Under the pieces are notes generated by a model that saw only the letters and a list, made by a program, of their open reading frames with translations, was not told the origin of the DNA and made no database searches. Positions 23,961 through 32,497 of a stretch of 35,023 bases of DNA are shown here, in pieces. The translations under genes were made by a program, and so were the position numbers. Source of the DNA: Syntrophomonadaceae bacterium (GTDB lineage: Bacteria; Bacillota; Syntrophomonadia; Syntrophomonadales; Syntrophomonadaceae); assembly GCA_012718855.1 (NCBI GenBank), contig JAAYBS010000017.1, positions 1 through 35,023 on the forward strand. Direction: 5' to 3'. The first letter of the stretch is position 1; every line of letters starts with the position of its first letter.

Positions 23961-24003
23961 GTGTGAATACCACTCAACCCTGCCACTGGCAGGATATTCT
24001 ACA
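23961..24003. repeat. Compound hairpin downstream of the hydratase gene
   Basis: CCTGCC-ACT-GGCAGG forms the core. Outer arms GTGTGAATA and TATTCTACAC pair with one bulge. No T-run follows. It lies between the hydratase stop and the terminator at 24060. Confidence 0.45.
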
Positions 24004-24059
24004 CTGCCATCACAGTTCAGCTGTACAAACAGGATTAGTAATGAATACACAAAAACACC

Positions 24060-24095
24060 GGGGACACGTATTAAACGTGTCCCCTTTATATTTTG
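24060..24095. terminator. Bidirectional terminator between the hbd operon and pyk
   Basis: GGGGACACGT and ACGTGTCCCC form a perfect 10-bp stem with loop ATTAA. TTTATATTTT follows on the plus strand, and a T-run (GGTGTTTTTG) follows on the minus strand. Confidence 0.87.
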
Positions 24096-24336
24096 TTTGA
24101 GCAGCTCGCCTTTATCTCCCTGCGCCAACCTTATTAGTGAAGCTAAAGCGGAACATATGGAGTACCCGGAGGGTGATACCTTAACCATACCCCCTGATTC
24201 AACCTGATTTGTGCTTATAACTATTAAATAATCGTCAGGTTAAGTCAGTCAAAATCCCCTTTCAGGGACAATGATGCTCCGCCAAAAGGCTTCGTAATTA
24301 ATATAACAGGTAAAGTCAGGTTCTAAAAATAAAAAA

Positions 24337-24378
24337 AATCTGTGAAAATCATATTAATAATCTGTGTTAATCTGTGTC
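24337..24378 (+). repeat. AATCTGTG short direct repeats
   Basis: AATCTGTG occurs three times at 24337, 24359 and 24369, the last two 10 nt apart. It lies in the gene-free stretch 24100-24406 next to pyk. Similar phrases flank mobile or repeat elements in other bacteria, but no element was found here. Confidence 0.45.
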
Positions 24379-24406
24379 TATTAAAGGATTTCCCCTCAGC
24401 CCTGCC

Positions 24407-26158
24407 TTACAACGCCCGGGCCAGGCCTTTGTAAACTCTGCCCCGCGGAGCATCTACCGTTACCAGCATGCCTTCCTGCAGCAGGTGGGTAGCATTTACT
24501 GCCCCAACAATAACTGGAATACGTGCATTTAATCCCATTATAGCTGCATCGGAAGTTAATCCCCCAGCTTCGGCAACCAGGGCAGCAATTCGTGGCAGAT
24601 AAGGAGTTAAACTGCTGTTGGCATCACCAATGGCTACAATATCGCCCGGCTCAATACGGGTGAGATCAGATTCGTCCCGTATGATACGGACAATTCCACT
24701 GGCAACACCACTGCCAATACCCATTCCCTGTACCAGGATTTCACCAACAATATGGACTTTCATCAGGCTGGTGGCTCCGGCTTTTCCGGTAGGAATCCCG
24801 GCCGTCAGGACTACTAGTTCTCCGTTGTTTATTAACCCGGCTTCCATTGCACAGCGAACAGATTCCTCGAATAATTCATCGGTTCCAACTGTTTCCGGAA
24901 TAAGAATCGGTTGAACACCCCATAATAGTGACAATTTATTTATAACCCTTTTATTGGTGGTGGTGGCTATAATATTAGTCTCGGGTCGGTACTTCGCTAT
25001 CATACGGGCAGTTTGCCCGGTCTGAGTAGCAGTAATAATTGCTGAGGCACCTAGATTAGCTGCCGTTGCGCAGGTAGCATAACTTATAGCATCGGTTACG
25101 GTCAGATTGGTACCCTGGCTTTTTTGGCGCAAAATTTCTTCATAATTTAATGATTGTTCAGCCCGATAAGCTACCCTGGCCATGGTTTCTACTACCCCGA
25201 CCGGATATTTCCCCGCCGCCGTCTCTCCGGATAACATAATAGCATCGGCTCCATCAAAGATGCCGTTGGCTACATCAGATACTTCAGCCCGGGTAGGCCG
25301 GGGGTTTACGATCATGGAATCCAGCATCTGAGTAGCAATTATGGCTGGTTTTCCTACTTTACTGCATTTTTTTAAGATCTCTTTTTGAATTAAGGGTACC
25401 TCTTCAGCTGCTATCTCGACTCCTAAATCGCCTCTGGCTACCATTATTCCATCAGCTATCTGAATAATATCTTCGAGATTATTAACCCCTTCCTGGCTTT
25501 CAATCTTGGCAATTACATCTATATCAGCATAGTTTTGTTCCAGGATACGTTTTATTTCAATTACATCGTCAGCAGTTCTTACAAAGGATGCAGCGATAAA
25601 ATCAACTTGCATTTCAATACCAAACAAAATATCCTCACGGTCTTTGTCACTCATAAAAGGCAGTTCAATTCTTACTCCGGGAACATTAACCCCTTTTCTT
25701 TCCCCCAGCTCTCCGCCGTTCATAACCCGACATATTATATCGGTATCAGTGGTTTCCTCAACTAATAGACTGATTAAGCCATCTGCCAGCAAAATGATAT
25801 TGTCTTTATGAACTTCACGCGGCAAATTGGCATAATTAATTTCCACCTGGGATTCATCACCTTTGATAGGACGATTGGTTAAAATAAATTGTTGTCCGCT
25901 TTTTAGCTGTACTTTCTTATTTTCCAATAATCCAGTGCGAATTTCCGGGCCTCTGGTGTCCAGCATAATAGCCAGCGGTAAACGCTTTTGTTGTCCTGCA
26001 TAACGCAGTTTTTCAATTCTCTGGCGATGTTCATCATGAGTACCATGCGAGAAGTTCAGGCGGGCCACATTCATACCAGCTTCCATCATCTGCATGATAA
26101 TATCCAAATCTTCGCTGGCCGGCCCGATAGTGCAAATAATTTTAGTTTTTCTCACCAC
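24407..26158 (-). CDS. pyk: Pyruvate kinase with C-terminal PEP-utilising-like domain
   Basis: A 583-aa bacillus-type pyruvate kinase. The catalytic barrel has TKIICTIGPAS, MLDTRGPEIRTG, the Lys of VIAKIESQEGV, MVARGDLGVEI and IVNPRPTRAEVSDVANGIFDGADAIMLSGETA, all intact. After about residue 475 comes the extra domain (GSGVASGIVRI...), related to the phosphohistidine swivel domain of PEP synthase and PPDK. Its motif is GGLTSDAAIMG where the family has GGLTSHAA, so the His is Asp. The start is one of two consecutive GTGs after GAGGTGG. It lies 13 nt after pfkA in the usual Firmicute pair. In a fatty-acid user flux through it may be small. Confidence 0.96.
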   Translation of the reverse strand: MVRKTKIICTIGPASEDLDIIMQMMEAGMNVARLNFSHGTHDEHRQRIEKLRYAGQQKRLPLAIMLDTRGPEIRTGLLENKKVQLKSGQQFILTNRPIKGDESQVEINYANLPREVHKDNIILLADGLISLLVEETTDTDIICRVMNGGELGERKGVNVPGVRIELPFMSDKDREDILFGIEMQVDFIAASFVRTADDVIEIKRILEQNYADIDVIAKIESQEGVNNLEDIIQIADGIMVARGDLGVEIAAEEVPLIQKEILKKCSKVGKPAIIATQMLDSMIVNPRPTRAEVSDVANGIFDGADAIMLSGETAAGKYPVGVVETMARVAYRAEQSLNYEEILRQKSQGTNLTVTDAISYATCATAANLGASAIITATQTGQTARMIAKYRPETNIIATTTNKRVINKLSLLWGVQPILIPETVGTDELFEESVRCAMEAGLINNGELVVLTAGIPTGKAGATSLMKVHIVGEILVQGMGIGSGVASGIVRIIRDESDLTRIEPGDIVAIGDANSSLTPYLPRIAALVAEAGGLTSDAAIMGLNARIPVIVGAVNATHLLQEGMLVTVDAPRGRVYKGLARAL

Positions 26159-26171
26159 AATTCCACCTCTA

Positions 26172-27128
26172 TTAAATTGATAACATTCGAGCTAAAGCGA
26201 ACATACTAATCTCGGGACTCTTTTTCCCATATATTACTTCTGCCAGAGGAATAGGATAAATTTGTCCCTGATTTTCTGCAATCATCATATTTTCCATATT
26301 TTTATTTATACACTCAACGGCTTCTTTTCCCATCCAGGAAGCCAGTATACGGTCTGCGGCCGTCGGAGTTCCACCTCGCTGCACATGTCCCAAAATGGTT
26401 ACGCGAGTATCCTGATTAGTAGCCTGCTGTAAATTGGCTTTTAGTTCCATTATAGGGTAAACACCCTCTGCCACTACAATAATGCTGTGCAGTTTACCAC
26501 GTTTCATGCCATTATTAATCTTGGTAACTATTTGTTCAAAATCAGGGGCTATTTCCGGTATCAGGATAGATTCGGCTCCTCCTGCCACCCCGGCAGCCAG
26601 AGCAATTTCTCCGCAATCTTTGCCCATTACTTCAATTATAAAAACCCGCCCATGACTGGTAGCTGTATCACGAATCCGGTTAATTGCTTCCAAAGCCGTA
26701 TTAACCGCAGTATCAAATCCAATCGAGCGGGTGAAAACTATATCGTTATCTATGGTAGCAGGAATGCCAATAGCCCTTATGCCCAGATGTGAAAAAGCAA
26801 AGGCACCGGTTAAAGTTCCTTTACCTCCTATCACTATTAGGTTTTCAATATCCTGCTGTTTAAGATTATTGAGAGCTCGTTGTCGACCTTCGTCAGTCAT
26901 AAATCCACGGGATCGGGAAGTTTGCAAAATGGTTCCTCCACGATGGATAATGTCAGCTACCGAACCGAGTGACATAGGGTGAATGTTACCATTGATTAAA
27001 CCTTCATAACCATGTTGAACACCAAACACTTCCATGCCGTAGTATATGGCTGATCTTACTACTGCCCGAATGGCAGCATTCATACCCGGAGCATCTCCGC
27101 CACTGGTAAGAACGGCCAATTTTTTCAA
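26172..27128 (-). CDS. pfkA: 6-phosphofructokinase with altered ATP-site motif
   Basis: A 318-aa PfkA-type enzyme (normally fructose 6-phosphate plus ATP to fructose 1,6-bisphosphate). Family segments: LTSGGDAPGMNAAIRAVVR, IHRGGTILQTSRS, PATIDND with the catalytic Asp127 equivalent, RDTATSHGR, EVMGKDCGE, TRVTILGHVQRGG. Unusual: the nucleotide-site motif GGDGS (Asp103 in E. coli, Mg-ATP binding) is GGKGT; the following loop NDIKGTDYTIG is one residue shorter (NDIVFTRSIG); and Arg171 is Lys. These may alter or abolish ATP use. The start is TTG, 10 bases after AAAGGGGG. The gene stands between mtrB and pyk. Confidence 0.93.
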   Translation of the reverse strand: MKKLAVLTSGGDAPGMNAAIRAVVRSAIYYGMEVFGVQHGYEGLINGNIHPMSLGSVADIIHRGGTILQTSRSRGFMTDEGRQRALNNLKQQDIENLIVIGGKGTLTGAFAFSHLGIRAIGIPATIDNDIVFTRSIGFDTAVNTALEAINRIRDTATSHGRVFIIEVMGKDCGEIALAAGVAGGAESILIPEIAPDFEQIVTKINNGMKRGKLHSIIVVAEGVYPIMELKANLQQATNQDTRVTILGHVQRGGTPTAADRILASWMGKEAVECINKNMENMMIAENQGQIYPIPLAEVIYGKKSPEISMFALARMLSI

Positions 27129-27208
27129 TCTATTGCAACCCCCTTTTAATACAGCCCGGCTGGATAGAAGGCAGTTCTTAAGTGGCCAGATACATGTCCG
27201 GCTTTAGG

Positions 27209-27454
27209 TTAAGAATTCCGGTTTATTGGGCTGTCACTGACTGCTACGCCAAATCGGTGAGTAATCTCTGCCTTACCGCGAATTTTCATAGCAGAAGTAT
27301 GTTCGGTAAATTGCAGGATCATTACCTCACCTTTATCCAGCTTTTCAGTATGGTGAAATTTGGTGTCTTTACCACGGGTAAGTCCGATGATAGTGACCCC
27401 ATTTTCCAAAGCTTTTATAATAATATAATCTTCTCCTGTGTTGACACCATTCAT
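27209..27454 (-). CDS. mtrB: Tryptophan RNA-binding attenuation protein (TRAP)
   Basis: An 81-aa protein clearly homologous to Bacillus MtrB/TRAP, an 11-subunit ring that binds (G/U)AG repeats in RNA when loaded with tryptophan and shuts down trp genes. The core [21 protein letters not shown] and [17 protein letters not shown] keeps the Lys-Lys-Arg RNA-contact residues and the Thr/Ser ligand-pocket residues. The C-terminal tail is slightly longer than in Bacillus. AGGAGG precedes the ATG. It lies between dnaE and pfkA, not beside folate or trp genes as in Bacillus, and no anti-TRAP gene is visible here. Confidence 0.95.
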   Translation of the reverse strand: MNGVNTGEDYIIIKALENGVTIIGLTRGKDTKFHHTEKLDKGEVMILQFTEHTSAMKIRGKAEITHRFGVAVSDSPINRNS

Positions 27455-27481
27455 GCATTTTCCTCCTTTTTTATTTAAAGC

Positions 27482-30400
27482 TTAACTATACCATACATTG
27501 TTTATTCCATAGATACTGATCAGGTCCTGCTTTAATCCTGTACTGGCCTTTACACGATAGTCATTCATAAGCAAGGGTTTGCTTCTGCCGGCAATATGTA
27601 AAAACACATCTAGTTCACCGGGATATTTTTTCAGTAACCTTAATAATAGCTGCTGGTTTTCACTATCATTCTTATCCTCAGTTATTCTTACCTGTACTTC
27701 ATTTAAGACTGTCGGCAGCTTATACATACGCCGTACCGCAATTTTAGGCTGTTCATCATGGGTATCAAAATACCCTTCTATAATAACAGCCTGGTCTTCT
27801 TCCAACTGATCAAGATTATTTTTGTAAGCCGTAGGGAAAACCAGCATTTCCATACGACCGGTTAAATCCTCCAGAAAAAATCGGGCATAAGTATCACCTT
27901 TCTTACTTATTTTACGGCTTAAATTAGTTATTACCCCTGCTACCCTGACATATATCTCATCATCTTTTGCATCTAAATCTGCCAGTTGATGAGAAGTAAC
28001 CAACGGTAATACTTCCCGATATTCATCCAGCGGATTGGCAGATACATAGAAACCTAATACTTCCTTTTCACGCGCCAGGCGCTCCCGGGCAGGCAGTTCA
28101 CCTTGTAAACGCGGTACCGGTTCTTCTATCATTTCCATAACATCACCAAATAAAGATGCCTGGTTACTGGAAGTTTCCTTCTGCACCTGGGAGGCCAAAT
28201 CCATACATTGATCCATAATCGATAAGTGCTGTTTCCGGGTTAAACCCAGGTTATCAAAACAACCTGCAATAATCAGGTTTTCCAGCATTCGTTTGTTAAT
28301 CTGGCCCAGGTCCATCCGTCGGCAAAAATCAAATAATGATACAAATTCTCCTTCTTTACGCACCTGCACAATGCTTTTAACTGCATTTTTACCTACATTT
28401 TTAATAGCCCCCAGCCCGAAACGAATGCCATCCCTGGCAGCAGTGAAGTTTTCAAAACTTTGATTGATATCGGGTGGCAGGATAGGAATACCCAGGCGCT
28501 GACATTCCCGAATATAAAAGACCACCTTATCCTGATTATCAATAACACTGGTTAGAAAGGCACACATATACTCTACCGGGTAATGGGCCTTTAACCAGGC
28601 AGTCTGATATGAAATTAAAGCATAGGCAGCTGAATGGCTTTTATTAAAACCGTAACCGGCAAAACTCTCCATAATATCAAACATACGGGTAGCTACCGGT
28701 TCATCTATATTATGACGCGCAGCTCCGGCAATGAATTTATCCCTTTGCCGGGCTAATTCCTCCGGTTTTTTCTTACCCATGGCCCGACGCAGACCATCCG
28801 CTTCCCCCATGGTAAAATCGGCCATCTGGCTGGCTATCTGCATAACCTGTTCCTGATACAAAACTACACCATAAGTCTCCTTTAAAATATTCTCCAATGC
28901 AGGGTGAATATATTTAATCTCCTGGCGACCATGCTTGCAATTTATAAAATCATCCACCATACCACTGCCCAGCGGCCCGGGACGATATAAAGCTATAACC
29001 GCGATTATCTCTTCAAAACGGTTCGGTTTAAGTTCACAAAGAATCCGGCGTAAACCGTTACTTTCCAGCTGAAATACCCCTACAGTATCCCCATTGGACA
29101 AGAGCTCATAAACGGCGGGATCATCCAGGGGAAGACCGTCAATATCAAGCATTACCCCCTGGGTCTTACTTATAATTTCCCGGGCATGATCAATAACGGT
29201 CAGGGTTCGCAATCCCAGGATATCCATTTTCAGCAGGCCGATATCTTCAACAGTTTCTTTGGCATACTGTGTAATTACATGACCTTCGGGAGTCTTTTGC
29301 AAAGGAAGAAAATAGCTGAGATCCTCCTGCCCGATTACTACCCCGGCAGCATGGATAGAAGCATGACGGGGCATTCCCTCAATAGCCCTGGCCGCATCAA
29401 TAATGCGGCGGGTATCATAATCATTTGCATAAGCCTGGGCCAGGTCAACCGACATTTCCAAAGCCCGTTCAATAGTTACCCCCAGTTCAGCAGGAATCAT
29501 CTTGGCTATACGATCAACCTCACCGTAGGGTACATCCAGCGCTCTGCCTACATCACGAATAGCTGCCCGGGCCGCCATAGTACCAAAAGTAATAATCTGA
29601 GCTACCCGGTCAGCCCCATATTTATCGATAATATATTCAATTACTTTATCCCGCTTCTGAAAACAAAAGTCGATATCTATATCCGGCATACTGACTCGTT
29701 CCGGATTTAAGAAACGTTCAAATAGCAGGCCGTAGTTCAAGGGATCTATGGTAGTAATTCCTAATACATAGGAAACCAGACTGCCGGCTGCAGATCCTCT
29801 GCCTGGACCTACCGGCACCCCATGGTTACGCGCCCAATTGACCAGATCCTGAACAATGAGAAAATAACCGGCAAAACCCATAGTCTTTATTACTCCCAGC
29901 TCATAGGTTAATCGGTCAGTTATCTCGGTGGTAAGGGTTTCATAGCGCTTTTGTGCCTGTAACCAAACTAATTCTTCCAGATAGGATTCGGGGGTGTAGC
30001 CGGAAGGTATATCAAAATTGGGCAAATACATGGTACCGAACTCAAAGTCCAGGTTACATTGTTCGGCAATCAGCAATGAATTAACCAGTACTTCCGGATG
30101 GTCAGGAAATAAGCTGCTCATTTCCTCAGCCGACTTCATATAAAATTCACTGCCGGGAAATCTCATCCGTTGCTCATTGGCAACAACTGACCCGGTTTGA
30201 ATACATAACAGTACATCGTGTACGGAAGCATCCTTACGGTTAATATAATGTAAATCATTGGTAGCCACCAGAGGAATTCCGGTTTCCTGACTGAGCTGTA
30301 CCATATGGGGAAATATCTGTTTTTGTTCACTCAAGCCATGATCCTGAACTTCCAGATAATAATTACCCTTACCAAACATCCGGTTATAGAACTGTGCAAT

Positions 30401-30871
30401 TTCCAGCGCGTCCTCATATTTACCCTGCAGCAGCAATTGAGGTATCTCTCCGGCTATACACCCCGACAAGGCTATTAAACCCTGGCTGTACTGTTCCAAT
30501 AACTCTCTGTCTACCCGAGGTTTATAATAAAAACCTTCCAGAAAAGCACGACTTACCAATTGTACTAAATTCCGATAACCCTGCTCATTTTGACATAGCA
30601 GAATTAAATGATAATACTGGTCATCTATCCGGGCTTCCTTATCCAGACGACTTCGAGGCGCTACATATACTTCACAGCCAATAATAGGCTTAATACCTTG
30701 CTTTTTAGCTTCCCGATAAAAATCAATTGCCCCATAAAGCACTCCATGGTCAGTTAGAGCAACCGCAGGCATTTCTAATTCTATCGCACGCGCGACCAGG
30801 TCTTTGATACGGCAGGCACCATCCAGCAAACTGTACTCAGAATGATTATGTAAATGAACAAATTGACTCAT
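27482..30871 (-). CDS. dnaE: DNA polymerase III alpha subunit (DnaE type)
   Basis: The 1129-aa replicative polymerase subunit. The N-terminal PHP domain (FVHLHNHSEYSLLDG, ALTDHGVLYG, IGCEVYVAP, NDLHYI) keeps the expected metal ligands, so the phosphoesterase site looks intact. The polymerase palm has GPGRGSAAGSLVSYVL, the catalytic pair in MPDIDIDFCF and the third Asp in LLKMDILGLRTL. Tandem HhH and an OB-fold (VRVAGVITNLSRKISKKGDTYARFFLEDLTGRMEMLVFP) follow. It has normal DnaE length and domain order and is not the PolC type. AAAGGGG precedes the ATG. mtrB, pfkA and pyk follow on the same strand; dnaE-pfkA-pyk order is common in Firmicutes. Confidence 0.97.
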   Translation of the reverse strand: MSQFVHLHNHSEYSLLDGACRIKDLVARAIELEMPAVALTDHGVLYGAIDFYREAKKQGIKPIIGCEVYVAPRSRLDKEARIDDQYYHLILLCQNEQGYRNLVQLVSRAFLEGFYYKPRVDRELLEQYSQGLIALSGCIAGEIPQLLLQGKYEDALEIAQFYNRMFGKGNYYLEVQDHGLSEQKQIFPHMVQLSQETGIPLVATNDLHYINRKDASVHDVLLCIQTGSVVANEQRMRFPGSEFYMKSAEEMSSLFPDHPEVLVNSLLIAEQCNLDFEFGTMYLPNFDIPSGYTPESYLEELVWLQAQKRYETLTTEITDRLTYELGVIKTMGFAGYFLIVQDLVNWARNHGVPVGPGRGSAAGSLVSYVLGITTIDPLNYGLLFERFLNPERVSMPDIDIDFCFQKRDKVIEYIIDKYGADRVAQIITFGTMAARAAIRDVGRALDVPYGEVDRIAKMIPAELGVTIERALEMSVDLAQAYANDYDTRRIIDAARAIEGMPRHASIHAAGVVIGQEDLSYFLPLQKTPEGHVITQYAKETVEDIGLLKMDILGLRTLTVIDHAREIISKTQGVMLDIDGLPLDDPAVYELLSNGDTVGVFQLESNGLRRILCELKPNRFEEIIAVIALYRPGPLGSGMVDDFINCKHGRQEIKYIHPALENILKETYGVVLYQEQVMQIASQMADFTMGEADGLRRAMGKKKPEELARQRDKFIAGAARHNIDEPVATRMFDIMESFAGYGFNKSHSAAYALISYQTAWLKAHYPVEYMCAFLTSVIDNQDKVVFYIRECQRLGIPILPPDINQSFENFTAARDGIRFGLGAIKNVGKNAVKSIVQVRKEGEFVSLFDFCRRMDLGQINKRMLENLIIAGCFDNLGLTRKQHLSIMDQCMDLASQVQKETSSNQASLFGDVMEMIEEPVPRLQGELPARERLAREKEVLGFYVSANPLDEYREVLPLVTSHQLADLDAKDDEIYVRVAGVITNLSRKISKKGDTYARFFLEDLTGRMEMLVFPTAYKNNLDQLEEDQAVIIEGYFDTHDEQPKIAVRRMYKLPTVLNEVQVRITEDKNDSENQQLLLRLLKKYPGELDVFLHIAGRSKPLLMNDYRVKASTGLKQDLISIYGINNVWYS

Positions 30872-30891
30872 ACTGTTTCCCCTTTAACGGT

Positions 30892-31365
30892 TTACTCAGG
30901 CAGTATTGATACCATGCAAATACTACCCTGAGTAATTTCCTGAAGTTCCTGGCAGGAAATCGGCAGTGCCGACCGGTCATTGCCGGCAGCTGCATAAACT
31001 ACCGGATAGCGCCGTAGACTTTCATCTAAAAATATGGGAATTGGTGACGGGAGCGCAAAAGGGCAGACTCCCCCAATCTGAAATCCGGTAACGCTCTCTA
31101 CTTCTTCCGGAGAAGCCATACGTACCCGCGAACCAACCAAATCCTTCACTGCCTTATTATCTATACGGACATCACCCGCTGAAACAATCATAAAATACTG
31201 GTCATTTTTAGCTTTAAACAACATGGATTTGGCAATCTGTCCCACTTCCGTACCCAGTGCCTGGGCAGCCAGATATGAGGTGCTGGTATCCTGTTCAAAC
31301 TCAATAATTTTCAGTTCCGGATTACGGGCTTGAATAAACTCCCTTACCCGTTCAATTTCATTCAT
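30892..31365 (-). CDS. YbaK/ProX-type aminoacyl-tRNA deacylase
   Basis: A 157-aa single-domain editing protein of the YbaK/EbsC/ProX family, which clears mischarged tRNAs in trans (Cys-tRNA-Pro or Ala-tRNA-Pro in studied members). Family motifs: the TSTSYLAAQALGTEVGQIAKSMLFK segment with the conserved catalytic Lys, then VRMASPEEVESVTGFQIGGVCPFALP. AGGAGAGG lies before the ATG. It ends 20 nt before dnaE on the same strand and may be co-transcribed with it. Which tRNA it edits cannot be told. Confidence 0.92.
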   Translation of the reverse strand: MNEIERVREFIQARNPELKIIEFEQDTSTSYLAAQALGTEVGQIAKSMLFKAKNDQYFMIVSAGDVRIDNKAVKDLVGSRVRMASPEEVESVTGFQIGGVCPFALPSPIPIFLDESLRRYPVVYAAAGNDRSALPISCQELQEITQGSICMVSILPE

Positions 31366-31429
31366 ATTCTTACCTCTCCTGTTTACTATTTGAACTCTAC
31401 CCTTGATTATAAACTAACTGACCAAAAAA

Positions 31430-31463
31430 CGATAAGCCCGACAAGCTTTTTATGACTTGCGGG
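31430..31463 (-). terminator. Terminator of the SASP gene
   Basis: On the minus strand AAGCCCGCAAG pairs with CTTGTCGGGCTT (one bulged base), followed by ATCGTTTTTTGG. It lies 33 nt after the SASP stop. Confidence 0.75.
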
Positions 31464-31495
31464 CTTTCTTCAGATTTGGTTATGTTCATATAATC

Positions 31496-31675
31496 TTAAG
31501 ACTTTCGTTTTTCCTTCAGGCGTTTACTCATAATTCCGCCTACCCTTCCGCAGGCAGCATTGCTCAAAGACTCCCAACCGTCACGTTCGATCTGCTCACC
31601 TAAACCCAGTTCCCAGGCTATCTCCATCTTAAGCCGGTCCATTTCCGTTTCAATCTTTTTTTTCTTCTTTGCCAT
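31496..31675 (-). CDS. Small acid-soluble spore protein, alpha/beta type
   Basis: A 59-aa ORF too short for the track. It begins MAKKKKKIETEMDRLKMEIA and continues WELGLGEQIERDGWESLSN, then GRVGGIMSKRLKEKRKS. The EIAWELGL segment corresponds to the germination-protease site of alpha/beta SASPs, and GW...L...GRVGG.M.KRL is the second conserved block. Such proteins coat spore DNA and protect it from UV and heat. GGAGG precedes the ATG and a terminator follows. The NAAC stretch replaces the usual SREN/REC region, so this is a divergent member. It indicates that the organism makes, or descends from makers of, endospores. Confidence 0.85.
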   Translation of the reverse strand: MAKKKKKIETEMDRLKMEIAWELGLGEQIERDGWESLSNAACGRVGGIMSKRLKEKRKS

Positions 31676-31751
31676 TAGAATTTACCTCCACCCGGCTTAG
31701 TAAATAAAACTGATTCTGTGATTATAGTTCCCGCCCCAAGGAATAATATAA

Positions 31752-32459
31752 CTACAAGAAGTTAACAAACCAGTATAAATTGTCCAATGTGCCCCGATAA
31801 TCTGGAATATATCCATGCCCCTTATCAATTAATAGATTTTCAACTAAAAAAGTTTTCATGCCGACTTGGTTAGCTGGTAAATCCTCCCCGATATCATTTC
31901 CTATCATTAAGCATTCATGCGGCTTTACCTCAATAATGTCCGCAATTTCCAAATAATACTCCGTATGTGGCTTACAGAAATGCATCACTTCATAAGAGGT
32001 TATTAAATCATAATCAAAATGCCCTACGCCGGCCCATTCAAGCCGATGTTGCAAAGCCAAATGAGGAAATACGGCATTAGTTGCAATAACTACTTTTAGG
32101 TTTTTTTGCATTATCAGCTGCATCATCTCGGGAATTCCGGGAAAGGGTCGGGTGTGTTGTTTTAAAAGCGGAAATTCATTTATGTAAAATCGATCAAAAA
32201 AATCAACAAACTCCTCGCGGGGATAAGGCCAATGAGTAAAAAAATCTTCTAAAAAGACTTCTTCATTTCTAAGTGCCGGGTTTTTATTATTAATCATCAC
32301 CTCAGTAGACTTAAAAACCTGTTTAACTAATTGTTCGCTATGTTCATATCCTTCCCGAACTGCCATTTCCATCATTTTTCTAAAATAATGAGGCAAAAAA
32401 TCATTCATATCTATATCCAGCAAGGTGCCATCCAGATCAAACAAAATTGCTTTAAACAC
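31752..32459 (-). CDS. HAD-superfamily hydrolase
   Basis: A 235-aa HAD phosphatase-like protein. Motif I is FDLDGTLLD right at the N-terminus, motif II is VIATN, the conserved Lys is in CKPHTEYY, and motif IV is MIGNDIGEDLP, so all catalytic elements are present. The start is GTG at 32459, eight bases after AAGGAGG; the track start at 32483 lies upstream of that ribosome-binding site. It follows the CMD-family gene by 38 nt and is probably in one operon with it. Phosphoglycolate phosphatase-like enzymes are the nearest type, but the substrate is unknown. Confidence 0.9.
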   Translation of the reverse strand: MFKAILFDLDGTLLDIDMNDFLPHYFRKMMEMAVREGYEHSEQLVKQVFKSTEVMINNKNPALRNEEVFLEDFFTHWPYPREEFVDFFDRFYINEFPLLKQHTRPFPGIPEMMQLIMQKNLKVVIATNAVFPHLALQHRLEWAGVGHFDYDLITSYEVMHFCKPHTEYYLEIADIIEVKPHECLMIGNDIGEDLPANQVGMKTFLVENLLIDKGHGYIPDYRGTLDNLYWFVNFL

Positions 32460-32497
32460 TATCAAGTCCTCCTTAGATGACAATCACATTATTGGTA

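Noticed and set aside
23944-24207. 87-aa ORF in the gap before pyk
   Set aside because: It spans a hairpin and a strong terminator and has no family-like features.
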